Below are positions 1-7,827 of a stretch of 64,000 nt of DNA, piece by piece. The notes under the pieces are model-generated. The model was not told the DNA's origin. It worked only from the letters and a program-made list of their open reading frames with translations, and ran no database searches. The stretch lies in NCBI RefSeq assembly GCF_004366635.1, contig NZ_SORN01000008.1, forward strand, positions 1-64,000, given 5' to 3'. The translations under genes were made by a program, and so were the position numbers. This DNA comes from Roseinatronobacter bogoriensis DSM 18756. Lineage in GTDB: Bacteria > Pseudomonadota > Alphaproteobacteria > Rhodobacterales > Rhodobacteraceae. Numbering within the stretch: the first letter of the stretch is position 1; every line of letters begins with the position of its first letter.

Positions 1-258
1 TATATCCTGACCAAGGAAGAAGGCGGTCGTCACACACCGTTCTTTGCGAATTACCGTCCGCAGTTCTACTTCCGCACAACGGATGTGACCGGCACTGTGA
101 AACTGCCTGAAGGCACGGAAATGGTGATGCCCGGCGACAACCTGAAATTCGAGGTTGAGCTGATCGCGCCCATCGCGATGGAAGAGAAGCTACGCTTCGC
201 CATCCGCGAAGGCGGCCGCACCGTCGGCGCTGGTGTTGTGTCGAAGATCATCGAATAA
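1..258 (+). CDS. tuf: Elongation factor Tu, C-terminal fragment
   Basis: The window opens inside the gene; the last 85 residues are present and end in VVSKIIE. These belong to the C-terminal beta-barrel domain of EF-Tu, the GTPase that brings aminoacyl-tRNA to the ribosome. The run HTPFFANYRPQFYFRTTDVT is strongly conserved in EF-Tu. The GTPase domain lies upstream of the window. Its position directly before rpsJ is the usual str-S10 junction of alphaproteobacteria, which supports the call. Confidence 0.97.
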   Translation, partial: YILTKEEGGRHTPFFANYRPQFYFRTTDVTGTVKLPEGTEMVMPGDNLKFEVELIAPIAMEEKLRFAIREGGRTVGAGVVSKIIE

Positions 259-269
259 TCAAGCAGGTC

Positions 270-293
270 AGATGCGTGGAAACCCACGCATCT
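270..293 (+). terminator. Hairpin between tuf and rpsJ
   Basis: A perfect 10-bp stem, AGATGCGTGG with CCACGCATCT, closes an AAAC loop. The following bases are pyrimidine-rich but contain no clean T-run. It may attenuate or terminate tuf transcripts, or mark an RNA processing point before rpsJ. Confidence 0.55.
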
Positions 294-315
294 TCCCTTC
301 CGAAGGAACAGCAAG

Positions 316-624
316 ATGCAAGGTCAGAATATCCGCATTCGGCTAAAGGCCTTCGATTACCGCGTGTTGGATGCCAGCACACAGGAAATCGTTAATACGG
401 CCAAGCGTACGGGTGCCCAGGTTCGGGGGCCAATCCCGCTGCCGAACAAGATCGAAAAATTCACCGTTTTGCGTGGCCCGCATATCGACAAGAAGTCGCG
501 CGACCAGTGGGAAATCCGCACGCATAAACGCCTACTCGATATCGTCGATCCGACCCCCCAGACTGTGGACGCGCTGATGAAGCTCGACCTCGCTGCCGGG
601 GTTGATGTCGAGATCAAAGTTTAA
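316..624 (+). CDS. rpsJ: 30S ribosomal protein S10
   Basis: 102 residues, the usual length for S10 (also NusE, which joins NusB in antitermination complexes). The start MQGQNIRIRLKAFDYRVLD and the run GPIPLPNKIEKFTVLRGPH are diagnostic. An SD-like AAGGA lies before the ATG. It is the first gene of the S10 cluster, 57 bases after tuf and 12 bases before rplC. S10 sits in the head of the small subunit. Confidence 0.98.
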   Translation: MQGQNIRIRLKAFDYRVLDASTQEIVNTAKRTGAQVRGPIPLPNKIEKFTVLRGPHIDKKSRDQWEIRTHKRLLDIVDPTPQTVDALMKLDLAAGVDVEIKV

Positions 625-636
625 GGAGCCAGGACA

Positions 637-1473
637 ATGCGCTCTGGAGTTATCGCAAAGAAGCTGGGAATGACCCGGCTGTTTATGGAGGACGGGCGGC
701 AAATTCCCGTAACTGTCCTTCAACTGGACGGGTTGCAGGTTGTTGCCCAACGCACTGCTGAAAAGGACGGCTATTCGGCTGTTCAACTGGGTGCTGGTGC
801 TGCAAAGGCAAAGCGCGTTGCCGCACCGATGCGTGGTCATTTCGCGAAAGCCAATGTTGCGCCCAAGCGCAAGCTGGCCGAATTCCGCGTCAGTGCCGAG
901 AACTTGATTGAAGTCGGTGAAGAGATCACGGCTGACCACTATTTTGAAGGTCAGTTTGTCGATGTCGCCGGTACCTCGATCGGTAAGGGCTTTGCCGGTG
1001 CGATGAAGCGCCACAACTTCGGCGGCCTTCGGGCGTCGCATGGTGTGTCGATCAGCCACCGTTCGCATGGTTCGACCGGTCAGTGTCAGGACCCGGGCAA
1101 GGTGTTCAAGGGCAAGAAGATGGCCGGTCACATGGGCGCTGCCCGCGTGACAACGCAGAACCTGCAAGTCGTGAAGACTGACAGCGACCGCGGCCTGATC
1201 ATGGTCAAGGGTGCCGTGCCGGGTTCGCGTGGTGGTTGGGTGACGATCAAGGATGCGGTCAAAAAGCCGTTCCCTGAGAATGCCATTCTGCCCGCCGCTC
1301 TGAAATCCGCCGCTGACGCCGCACGCAAGGCCGCTGAGGAAGCTGCTGCTGCCGCTGCAGCCGAGGAAGAGGCCGCACGTCAGGCTGCGCTGGAAGCTGA
1401 GGCCGCAGAGCAGGAAGCTGCCCTGAAAGAGGCCGAAGCTTCGATCGAAGCCGAGAAGAAGGAAGGCGAGTGA
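637..1473 (+). CDS. rplC: 50S ribosomal protein L3 with long C-terminal tail
   Basis: 278 residues against about 209 in Escherichia coli. The first 210 or so residues are a normal L3 (start MRSGVIAKKLGMTRLF; central GGLRASHGVSISHRSHGS; GKKMAGHMGA near the peptidyl-transferase centre). The extra 65 or so residues at the C-terminus are almost only Ala, Glu and Lys and should form a long charged helix. L3 is an early assembly protein of the large subunit. An SD-like AAGGAG lies before the start, and rplD begins one base after the stop. Extended L3 tails are known to me from Rhodobacterales, but their role is not. Confidence 0.97.
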   Translation: MRSGVIAKKLGMTRLFMEDGRQIPVTVLQLDGLQVVAQRTAEKDGYSAVQLGAGAAKAKRVAAPMRGHFAKANVAPKRKLAEFRVSAENLIEVGEEITADHYFEGQFVDVAGTSIGKGFAGAMKRHNFGGLRASHGVSISHRSHGSTGQCQDPGKVFKGKKMAGHMGAARVTTQNLQVVKTDSDRGLIMVKGAVPGSRGGWVTIKDAVKKPFPENAILPAALKSAADAARKAAEEAAAAAAAEEEAARQAALEAEAAEQEAALKEAEASIEAEKKEGE

Positions 1474-1474
1474 G

Positions 1475-2095
1475 ATGAAACTCGACGTTGTCAATCTGCA
1501 GGCAGGCAATGCCGGCGAGATCGAGCTAAATGAGGCCATCTTTGGCCTTGAGCCTCGCGCCGATATCCTGCACCGCGTGGTGCGCTGGCAGCGGGCGAAA
1601 GCCCAGGCTGGCACCCACAAGGTCAAGACCCGCTCGGAAACCAGCTACTCGACCAAGAAGATCTATCGCCAGAAGGGCACAGGTGGCGCACGTCACGGTG
1701 ACCGGAATGCTCCGATCTTCCGCAAGGGTGGTGTCTACAAAGGCCCGACGCCGCGCAGCCATGCGTTTGATCTGCCCAAGAAGGTTCGTGCGCTTGGTTT
1801 GCGCATGGCGCTTTCGGCCAAGGCAGGCAGCGGCAAGCTGATCGTTCTGGACACAACAGAGATGGCTGAAGCCAAGACCTCTGTTCTGGCCAAGGCGGCC
1901 AAGGAGCTGGGCTGGAAAAAGGCGCTGGTCATTGATGGGGCAGAGGTGAATGAGAATTTCGCCCGCGCCGCACGCAACCTTGAAGGGGTTGATGTGCTTC
2001 CGTCGATGGGTGCCAATGTTTATGACATCCTGCGCCGTGATACGCTGGTGATCACGCGTGCCGGACTTGAAGCACTGGAGGCTCGGTTAGCATGA
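1475..2095 (+). CDS. rplD: 50S ribosomal protein L4
   Basis: 206 residues, a normal L4. The conserved region around residues 50-75 contains RQKGTGGARHGDRNAPIF, the loop that lines the exit tunnel. L4 is also the autogenous regulator of the S10 operon in gammaproteobacteria; whether it does this here cannot be seen. The gene follows rplC by one base, and its last codon overlaps the rplW start (ATGA), so the three genes are translationally coupled. Confidence 0.97.
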   Translation: MKLDVVNLQAGNAGEIELNEAIFGLEPRADILHRVVRWQRAKAQAGTHKVKTRSETSYSTKKIYRQKGTGGARHGDRNAPIFRKGGVYKGPTPRSHAFDLPKKVRALGLRMALSAKAGSGKLIVLDTTEMAEAKTSVLAKAAKELGWKKALVIDGAEVNENFARAARNLEGVDVLPSMGANVYDILRRDTLVITRAGLEALEARLA

Positions 2096-2388
2096 GCGCA
2101 CAGGCCAAGCATTACGATGTGATCCGCAAGCCGGTCATCACGGAAAAGGCCACAATGGCTTCTGAAGCCAATGCTGTGGTGTTCGAAGTGGCGATCGACG
2201 CGAATAAACCCCAGATCAAGGATGCCATCGAGGCAATCTTTGGTGTGAAGGTCAAAGCGGTGAACACGACCATTACCAAAGGCAAGGTCAAGCGGTTCAA
2301 GGGGATGCCCGGACGCCGCAAGGACGTTAAGAAAGCATATGTCACCCTCGAAGAGGGAAATGCTATCGACGTCACGACCGGGCTTTGA
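2092..2388 (+). CDS. rplW: 50S ribosomal protein L23
   Basis: 98 residues. It carries the typical pattern YDVIRKPVITEKAT at the start and KVKRFKGMPGRRKDVKKAYV in the loop. L23 is at the tunnel exit, where signal recognition particle and trigger factor dock. The start overlaps the end of rplD by four bases. The gap after it is unusually wide for this cluster (119 bases) and holds a hairpin. Confidence 0.97.
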   Translation: MSAQAKHYDVIRKPVITEKATMASEANAVVFEVAIDANKPQIKDAIEAIFGVKVKAVNTTITKGKVKRFKGMPGRRKDVKKAYVTLEEGNAIDVTTGL

Positions 2389-2406
2389 TAAAGGACTGAA
2401 CGACTC

Positions 2407-2433
2407 AGCGGCCCCGGCGCAATCGGGGCCGCT
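2407..2433 (+). terminator. Hairpin between rplW and rplB
   Basis: Perfect 10-bp GC-rich stem AGCGGCCCCG / CGGGGCCGCT with a 7-base loop, followed by GGTTATTTGG. The short U-poor tail makes full termination uncertain; attenuation or 3'-end protection after processing are alternatives. A perfect 14-bp palindrome (GGACCAATTGGTCC, 2471-2484) lies farther on, just before rplB. Confidence 0.55.
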
Positions 2434-2507
2434 GGTTATTTGGCGCTGCGGCGCCGGATTGACTGAAACCGGACCAATTGGTCCAGAGCACACGGAAGAC
2501 AGAAAGC

Positions 2508-3347
2508 ATGGCACTCAAGTCGTATAAACCGACGACGCCTGGCCAACGTGGGTTGGTGCTGATCGACCGTTCGGAGCTTTGGAAAGGTCGCCCGGTCAAG
2601 GCCCTCACAGAAGGCTTGACCAAATCGGGTGGTCGGAACAACACCGGACGTATTACAGCACGCCGCATTGGTGGGGGCGCAAAGCGTCTTTATCGTATCG
2701 TGGATTTCAAGCGCGCGAAGCTTGACGTTCCGGCTGTTGTGGAGCGGATCGAATATGACCCGAACCGCACCGCCTTTATCGCATTGATCAAATATGAAGA
2801 TGGCGAGCAGGCTTATATCCTTGCGCCCCAGCGTCTGGCTGTTGGTGACAAGGTTGTTGCCTCTGCGAAGGCTGACATCAAGCCTGGCAACGCAATGCCC
2901 TTCTCGGGTATGCCCATCGGGACGATCGTGCACAATATCGAGATGAAGCCCGGCAAGGGTGGTCAGATCGCGCGTGCTGCTGGCACTTATGCGCAGTTCG
3001 TGGGCCGCGATGGTGGCTATGCTCAGATCCGGCTGTCTTCGGGCGAGTTGCGTCTGGTGCGTCAGGAATGCTTTGCGACTGTTGGTGCGGTTTCAAACCC
3101 CGACAATTCCAACCAGAATTTCGGCAAGGCTGGCCGCACACGCCATCAGGGCAAGCGCCCGTCGGTACGTGGTGTTGCAATGAACCCGATCGATCACCCC
3201 CATGGTGGTGGTGAGGGTCGGACCTCGGGTGGTCGTACGCCAGTGACGCCTTGGGGTAAGGACACCAAGGGTCGCAAGACGCGCTCGAACAAGCAGACCG
3301 ATCAGTATATCCTGCGGTCACGTCACGCGAAGAAGAAGGGTCGCTAA
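2508..3347 (+). CDS. rplB: 50S ribosomal protein L2
   Basis: 279 residues. I chose the ATG that gives MALKSYKPTTPGQR, the normal L2 start; an in-frame upstream start would add ten unlikely residues. L2 binds 23S rRNA and is needed for subunit joining and peptidyl transfer. The C-terminal region has the conserved MNPIDHPHGGGEGRTSGG, including the His important for activity. GGAAG at 2494-2498 serves as SD. The next gene, rpsS, starts three bases after the stop. Confidence 0.98.
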   Translation: MALKSYKPTTPGQRGLVLIDRSELWKGRPVKALTEGLTKSGGRNNTGRITARRIGGGAKRLYRIVDFKRAKLDVPAVVERIEYDPNRTAFIALIKYEDGEQAYILAPQRLAVGDKVVASAKADIKPGNAMPFSGMPIGTIVHNIEMKPGKGGQIARAAGTYAQFVGRDGGYAQIRLSSGELRLVRQECFATVGAVSNPDNSNQNFGKAGRTRHQGKRPSVRGVAMNPIDHPHGGGEGRTSGGRTPVTPWGKDTKGRKTRSNKQTDQYILRSRHAKKKGR

Positions 3348-3350
3348 TCC

Positions 3351-3629
3351 ATGGCACGTTCAGTTTGGAAGGGCCCTTTCGTTGACGCTTACGTCTTGAA
3401 AAAGGCGGAGAAGTCACGCGAGTCGGGTCGCAATGAAGTTATCAAAATCTGGTCACGCCGTTCGACCATCCTGCCCCAGTTCGTGGGCCTGACGTTCGGT
3501 GTTTACAACGGCAAGAAGCATATTCCTGTCAATGTGACCGAGGACATGATCGGCCAGAAGTTCGGTGAGTATTCGCCGACGCGGACCTATTACGGTCACG
3601 CAGCCGACAAAAAAGCGAAACGGAAATAA
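3351..3629 (+). CDS. rpsS: 30S ribosomal protein S19
   Basis: 92 residues, standard length. The start MARSVWKGPFVDAYVLKKAE and the later IKIWSRRSTILPQFVGLTF are family hallmarks. S19 sits in the head of the small subunit next to S13 and contacts tRNA. Tightly packed between rplB and rplV, with three-base gaps on both sides. Confidence 0.98.
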   Translation: MARSVWKGPFVDAYVLKKAEKSRESGRNEVIKIWSRRSTILPQFVGLTFGVYNGKKHIPVNVTEDMIGQKFGEYSPTRTYYGHAADKKAKRK

Positions 3630-3632
3630 GCC

Positions 3633-4013
3633 ATGGGTAAAGAGACAAATCCGCGCCGCGTGGCCGAGAATGAGGCCATGGCCAAAACGCGTATGCTGCG
3701 CACGTCGCCGCAGAAGCTGAACCTTGTTGCGGCCATGATCCGCGGCAAGAAAGTGGACAAGGCCCTGACAGACCTTACCTTCTCAAAGAAGCGCATTGCA
3801 GGCGACGTCAAGAAGTGCCTGCAATCGGCGATTGCCAATGCTGAAAACAACCACGGGCTGGACGTTGATGAACTCGTCGTTGCCGAAGCCTGGGTTGGCA
3901 AGAACCTTGTCATGAAGCGCGGTCGTCCGCGTGCACGTGGCCGGTTTGGCAAGATCATGAAGCCGTTTTCAGAGCTGACCATCAAGGTTCGCCAGGTCGA
4001 GGAGCAAGCATAA
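3633..4013 (+). CDS. rplV: 50S ribosomal protein L22
   Basis: 126 residues. The central KTRMLRTSPQKLNLVAAMIRG and the C-terminal KRGRPRARGRFGKIMKPFS are typical; the loop reaches into the exit tunnel and is a site of macrolide resistance changes in other bacteria. The stop and the rpsC start share one base (TAATG), so translation is probably coupled. It has a slightly longer N-terminus than E. coli L22 (110 residues). Confidence 0.97.
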   Translation: MGKETNPRRVAENEAMAKTRMLRTSPQKLNLVAAMIRGKKVDKALTDLTFSKKRIAGDVKKCLQSAIANAENNHGLDVDELVVAEAWVGKNLVMKRGRPRARGRFGKIMKPFSELTIKVRQVEEQA

Positions 4014-4714
4014 TGGGTCAGAAGGTCAATCCGATTGGCATGCGCCTTCAGGTAAACCGTACCTGGGACAGCCGCTGGTTCGCTGAAAGCAAGGATTACG
4101 GCAACCTGCTGCTTGAGGATCTGAAGATCCGCGATTTCATCAATGATGAATGCAAGCAGGCTGGTATTAGCCGTGTTATCATTGAGCGTCCGCACAAGAA
4201 GTGCCGCGTCACGATCCATACCGCACGCCCCGGTGTTATCATCGGCAAGAAAGGCGCGGATATCGAGACGCTGCGCAAGAAACTTGCCAACCTCACCGAC
4301 TCGGACCTGCACCTCAACATCGTTGAAGTGCGCAAGCCCGAACTGGATGCGCAATTGGTGGCAGAAAGCATTTGCCAGCAGCTGGAGCGTCGGGTCAGCT
4401 TCCGTCGTGCGATGAAGCGTGCGGTTCAGAACGCCATGCGCATGGGTGCCCTTGGTATCCGTGTTAACCTGGCCGGTCGTTTGGGCGGCGCAGAGATTGC
4501 GCGGACAGAATGGTACCGTGAAGGTCGCGTGCCGCTGCACACGCTGCGTGCCGATATCGACCACGCGCATTCCGAGGCGAAAACCGCTTACGGGATCATC
4601 GGTGTCAAGGTCTGGATCTTCAAGGGCGAGATCATGGAACATGATCCTCAGGCTCGTGACCGCCGTCATCAGGAACTTCAGGACAGCGGCGGCGCACAGC
4701 GCCCGCGTCGCTGA
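4013..4714 (+). CDS. rpsC: 30S ribosomal protein S3
   Basis: 233 residues. The start MGQKVNPIGMRLQVNRTWDS is diagnostic, and a KH-type RNA-binding segment contains TARPGVIIGKKGADIE. S3 helps form the mRNA entry tunnel and its helicase activity. The gene overlaps rplV by one base and lies 21 bases before rplP, whose SD (AAGGAGAG) sits in the gap. Confidence 0.98.
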   Translation: MGQKVNPIGMRLQVNRTWDSRWFAESKDYGNLLLEDLKIRDFINDECKQAGISRVIIERPHKKCRVTIHTARPGVIIGKKGADIETLRKKLANLTDSDLHLNIVEVRKPELDAQLVAESICQQLERRVSFRRAMKRAVQNAMRMGALGIRVNLAGRLGGAEIARTEWYREGRVPLHTLRADIDHAHSEAKTAYGIIGVKVWIFKGEIMEHDPQARDRRHQELQDSGGAQRPRR

Positions 4715-4735
4715 TCCGCTTGAAGGAGAGACACC

Positions 4736-5149
4736 ATGTTGCAACCAAAACGGACCAAGTTCCGCAAACAGCATAAAGGCCGCATTCATGGCGAGGCAAA
4801 GGGCGGGTTTGACCTGAACTTTGGCAGCTATGGCCTGAAAGCTGTCGAGCCAGAGCGCATTACGGCGCGCCAGATCGAAGCCGCACGCCGTGCCATGACG
4901 CGTCACATGAAGCGTCAGGGTCGCGTCTGGATCCGTATCTTCCCCGATGTCCCGGTCACGTCGAAACCGACCGAAGTTCGTATGGGTAAAGGTAAGGGTT
5001 CGGTCGATTTCTGGGCCGCCAAAGTGAAGCCGGGCCGCGTCATGTTTGAGATTGATGGCGTCAATGATGCCATTGCCCGCGAAGCGCTGCGTCTGGCAGC
5101 GATGAAGCTGCCGATCAAGACCCGTGTTGTTGCGCGCGAAGACTGGTAA
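4736..5149 (+). CDS. rplP: 50S ribosomal protein L16
   Basis: 137 residues. The start MLQPKRTKFRKQHKGR and GSVDFWAAKVKPGRVMFE are conserved L16 features; L16 helps place the acceptor arm of tRNA in the A site. It is the last gene before a 182-base gap with a terminator-like hairpin and a promoter, so it probably ends one transcript. Confidence 0.97.
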   Translation: MLQPKRTKFRKQHKGRIHGEAKGGFDLNFGSYGLKAVEPERITARQIEAARRAMTRHMKRQGRVWIRIFPDVPVTSKPTEVRMGKGKGSVDFWAAKVKPGRVMFEIDGVNDAIAREALRLAAMKLPIKTRVVAREDW

Positions 5150-5171
5150 GCGCGGCACGTCACCAAACCAG

Positions 5172-5200
5172 ATGTCCCGGCCCGTTACAGGCCGGGACAT
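5172..5200 (+). terminator. Terminator-like hairpin after rplP
   Basis: A perfect 11-bp stem ATGTCCCGGCC / GGCCGGGACAT with a 7-base loop, followed by ATTCTTTT. The stem and T-rich tail fit a rho-independent terminator. It would separate the rpsJ-rplP transcript from the rpmC transcript. Confidence 0.7.
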
Positions 5201-5219
5201 ATTCTTTTAGGCAAAATGC

Positions 5220-5248
5220 TTGCCATTCGGGCGTATCCGGCCTATAGG
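5220..5248 (+). promoter_or_regulatory. Putative sigma70-type promoter upstream of rpmC
   Basis: TTGCCA at 5220-5225 and TATAGG at 5243-5248 are separated by exactly 17 bases, just after the rplP hairpin and 84 bases before the rpmC start. The leader downstream contains a small stem CAGGG / CCCTG (5276-5288). Predicted by pattern only. Confidence 0.5.
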
Positions 5249-5331
5249 ACGCGCTCATCCATCTCCGCCGGGAATCAGGGTGACCCTGTCACAGGGGGCT
5301 CGCCGGTGAATGTTGACTGAAGGAAAAGGCC

Positions 5332-5535
5332 ATGAAAGCCGAAGATCTGCGTAACAAGACCCCGGATCAGCTGCGTGACGAGCTGGTGTCGCTGAAAAAG
5401 GAAGCGTTCAATCTGCGCTTCCAGAAGGCGACCAACCAGCTGGATAACACAGCCCGCATCCGCAAAGTTCGTCGGGACGCTGCGCGCGTTTCGACTATCC
5501 TCAACGAAAAAGCCCGCGTCGCGGCGGCGAATTAA
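5332..5535 (+). CDS. rpmC: 50S ribosomal protein L29
   Basis: 67 residues. The start MKAEDLRNKTPDQLRDELVSLKK, cut here to its family pattern of an acidic first helix and a second helix with FNLRFQKATNQLDN, is typical. L29 neighbours L23 at the tunnel exit. It has a good SD (AAGGAAAAGG region) and, unusually, appears to be first in its transcript rather than inside the S10 unit. Confidence 0.96.
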   Translation: MKAEDLRNKTPDQLRDELVSLKKEAFNLRFQKATNQLDNTARIRKVRRDAARVSTILNEKARVAAAN

Positions 5536-5546
5536 GGAGCCAGGCC

Positions 5547-5786
5547 ATGCCCAAACGCATTTTGCAAGGCAAGGTGACGAGCGATAAGAATGAACAGACC
5601 GTAACGGTTCTGGTCGAGCGCCGCTTCACGCACCCAATGATGAAGAAAACGGTTCGGAGCACGAAAAAATATCGCGCGCATGATCCGCTGAACCAGTTCA
5701 AGGTTGGTGATACAGTTCGCATCGTCGAATGTGCGCCAATTTCGAAGACGAAACGCTGGGAGGTTCTGGTCGACGCGGAAGCGTAA
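5547..5786 (+). CDS. rpsQ: 30S ribosomal protein S17
   Basis: 79 residues, an OB-fold protein of the small subunit body. The start MPKRILQGKVTSDKNEQTV and the middle VERRFTHPMMKKTVRSTKKY are typical. It lies 11 bases after rpmC with SD AAGGAG. The 63-base gap to rplN contains two 5-bp stems (AGACT/AGTCT and TGGGC/GCCCA). Confidence 0.97.
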   Translation: MPKRILQGKVTSDKNEQTVTVLVERRFTHPMMKKTVRSTKKYRAHDPLNQFKVGDTVRIVECAPISKTKRWEVLVDAEA

Positions 5787-5849
5787 GCCAGACTCATCCA
5801 GTCTTGTCGAAACCCTGGGCGTGATGCCCAAAGGTCGGGAGAAACCTAA

Positions 5850-6218
5850 ATGATCCAGATGCAGACCAATCTGGATGTAGCTGACAACTCTGGCGCACGC
5901 CGGGTTCAGTGCATCAAGGTCCTCGGTGGGTCCAAGCGGCGCTATGCGTCCGTAGGCGACATCATCGTGGTATCGGTCAAGGAAGCAATTCCGAAGGGCC
6001 GTGTTAAGAAAGGCGACGTGCGCAAGGCCGTCGTCGTCCGCACAGCGAAGGAAGTCCGTCGTGAAGATGGCACCGCAATTCGCTTTGACCGCAATGCTGC
6101 GGTCATCCTCAACAATGCTGGCGAGCCTGTCGGTACCCGTATCTTCGGGCCGGTGGTGCGTGAGCTGCGCGCGAAGAACTTCATGAAGATCATCTCGCTC
6201 GCGCCGGAGGTGTTGTAA
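5850..6218 (+). CDS. rplN: 50S ribosomal protein L14
   Basis: 122 residues, standard length. The start MIQMQTNLDVADNSGARRVQ and the end EVL are diagnostic. L14 contacts the 30S subunit at an intersubunit bridge and is the docking point of the silencing factor RsfS. Its stop shares one base with the rplX start (TAATG), so the spc genes that follow are coupled. Confidence 0.98.
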   Translation: MIQMQTNLDVADNSGARRVQCIKVLGGSKRRYASVGDIIVVSVKEAIPKGRVKKGDVRKAVVVRTAKEVRREDGTAIRFDRNAAVILNNAGEPVGTRIFGPVVRELRAKNFMKIISLAPEVL

Positions 6219-6523
6219 TGGCTGCGAAACTCAAAAAAGGTGACAAGGTCATCGTGCTTGCGGGCAAGGACAAAGGCAAGACTGGCGAGATTGATCGCGT
6301 CATGCCTGCGGACAACAAGGCCATCGTGAACGGGATCAACATCTCGATCCGCCACACCAAGCAGACACAGCAAAGCCAGGGTGGCCGTTTGCCACAGGCA
6401 ATGCCGATCGATTTGTCAAACCTCGCGCTGGTTGATGGCAATGGCAAGGCAACGCGCGTTGGCTTCCGCGTGGAAGACGACAAGAAAGTGCGTTTCGCCA
6501 AGACAACCGGGGAGGCAATCTGA
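6218..6523 (+). CDS. rplX: 50S ribosomal protein L24
   Basis: 101 residues with an N-terminal KOW-type segment (KKGDKVIVLAGKDKGKTG). L24 starts assembly of the large subunit. It overlaps both neighbours by one base (TAATG with rplN, TGATG with rplE), a tight translational chain. Confidence 0.97.
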   Translation: MAAKLKKGDKVIVLAGKDKGKTGEIDRVMPADNKAIVNGINISIRHTKQTQQSQGGRLPQAMPIDLSNLALVDGNGKATRVGFRVEDDKKVRFAKTTGEAI

Positions 6524-7083
6524 TGCTTGATGTAGCAAACTATACCCCTCGTTTGCGGACTGTTTACAAAAACGAAGTCCGGCCTGCGATGAAAGAAGAA
6601 TTCGGCTACAAGAACGACATGATGATCCCGAAGCTCGACAAGATCGTGCTGAATATGGGCATCGGCGAAGCCGTCAAGGACAGCAAGAAGATCAAATCGG
6701 CACAAGCTGATCTGACTGCGATTGCTGGCCAGAAAGCTGTCATCACCAAGGCACGCAACTCGATCGCTGGTTTCCGCGTTCGCGAAGAAATGCCTTTGGG
6801 GGTCAAAGTTACTCTGCGCGGTGAGCGTATGTATGAATTCCTTGACCGTCTGATCACTGTGGCGCTGCCGCGCGTGCGCGACTTCCGCGGTGTGAAAGGC
6901 ACGTCATTTGACGGCCGTGGCAACTACGCCATGGGCATCAAGGAACATATCGTTTTCCCTGAAATCAACTTCGATCAGATCGACGAAGTCTGGGGGATGG
7001 ACGTGATCATCTGTACCACCGCGAAAACCGACGCTGAAGCAAAGGCATTGTTGAAAGCTTTCAACATGCCCTTCACCAGCTGA
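6523..7083 (+). CDS. rplE: 50S ribosomal protein L5
   Basis: 186 residues. LDKIVLNMGIGEAVKDSKK and GGRGNYAMG-like DGRGNYAMGIKEHIVFPEI are family patterns. L5 binds 5S rRNA and forms a bridge to S13. The start overlaps the rplX stop. The downstream rpsN has SD GAGAGGGAGAG. Confidence 0.98.
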   Translation: MLDVANYTPRLRTVYKNEVRPAMKEEFGYKNDMMIPKLDKIVLNMGIGEAVKDSKKIKSAQADLTAIAGQKAVITKARNSIAGFRVREEMPLGVKVTLRGERMYEFLDRLITVALPRVRDFRGVKGTSFDGRGNYAMGIKEHIVFPEINFDQIDEVWGMDVIICTTAKTDAEAKALLKAFNMPFTS

Positions 7084-7102
7084 CGCGAGAGGGAGAGAAC
7101 CA

Positions 7103-7408
7103 ATGGCTAAGAAAGCAATGGTCGAGCGCGAAAAGAAGCGTCAGAAGCTGGTGGCGAAATATGCCGCCAAGCGTGCTGAGCTGAAAGCTATCGCTGCCGA
7201 CGCAGAACGCCCGATGGAAGAGCGTTTCAAAGCGAACCTGAAACTGGCACAACTGCCGCGCAACTCTTCCGAGACGCGCCTGCATAACCGCTGCCAGCTG
7301 ACAGGTCGTCCGAAAGCCTACTATCGCAAACTTAAACTTTCGCGGATCGCGTTGCGTGATCTGGCCTCCAAGGGTCAGATTCCGGGCATGGTCAAGTCGA
7401 GCTGGTAA
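7103..7408 (+). CDS. rpsN: 30S ribosomal protein S14, zinc-independent form
   Basis: 101 residues, the long form. The zinc-binding CxxC pairs of the short form are missing; only one Cys is found, in HNRCQLTGRPKAYYRKLKLS. Location between rplE and rpsH is the standard spc order. S14 assembles late in the 30S head. Confidence 0.97.
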   Translation: MAKKAMVEREKKRQKLVAKYAAKRAELKAIAADAERPMEERFKANLKLAQLPRNSSETRLHNRCQLTGRPKAYYRKLKLSRIALRDLASKGQIPGMVKSSW

Positions 7409-7420
7409 GGAGATCGCAAG

Positions 7421-7816
7421 ATGATGAACGATCCTCTCGGCGATATGCTGACCCGCATCCGCAACGCGCAGATGCGTGGCAAATCCACCGTTCGCACACC
7501 TGCTTCCAAGCTTCGCGCCTGGGTGCTGGATGTGCTGAAAGACGAAGGCTACATCCGTGGCTATGAGCATGCGACTTCGGACGCTGGTCACCCTGAGCTG
7601 GAAATTTCGCTGAAATATGCCGATGGCCAGCCCGTGATCCGCGAACTCAAGCGTATCTCGACCCCCGGTCGCCGCGTCTATTCCGGTGTTCGTGAAATCC
7701 CGCAGATCCGCAACGGTCTGGGTATTTCGGTGGTCTCGACGCCCAAGGGTGTCATGTCCGATGCAGCAGCGCGCGCAGCCAATGTTGGTGGCGAAGTGCT
7801 CTGCCGTGTGTTCTGA
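7421..7816 (+). CDS. rpsH: 30S ribosomal protein S8
   Basis: 131 residues. Two adjacent ATG codons are possible; MNDPLGDMLTRIRNAQ is the family start, so the true start may be 7424. The C-terminal GLGISVVSTPKGVMSD is typical. In E. coli S8 represses the spc operon by binding its mRNA near rplE; no such site was tested here. It has SD AAGGAG. Confidence 0.97.
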   Translation: MMNDPLGDMLTRIRNAQMRGKSTVRTPASKLRAWVLDVLKDEGYIRGYEHATSDAGHPELEISLKYADGQPVIRELKRISTPGRRVYSGVREIPQIRNGLGISVVSTPKGVMSDAAARAANVGGEVLCRVF

Positions 7817-7827
7817 GGAGGGCTGAG

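Noticed and set aside
532..1626. 364-codon minus-strand ORF over rplC and rplD
   Set aside because: It mirrors known ribosomal genes; long antisense frames are common in GC-rich DNA. No SD and no family pattern.
3596..5200. 534-codon minus-strand ORF over rplV, rpsC and rplP
   Set aside because: Shadow of three certain ribosomal genes on plus.
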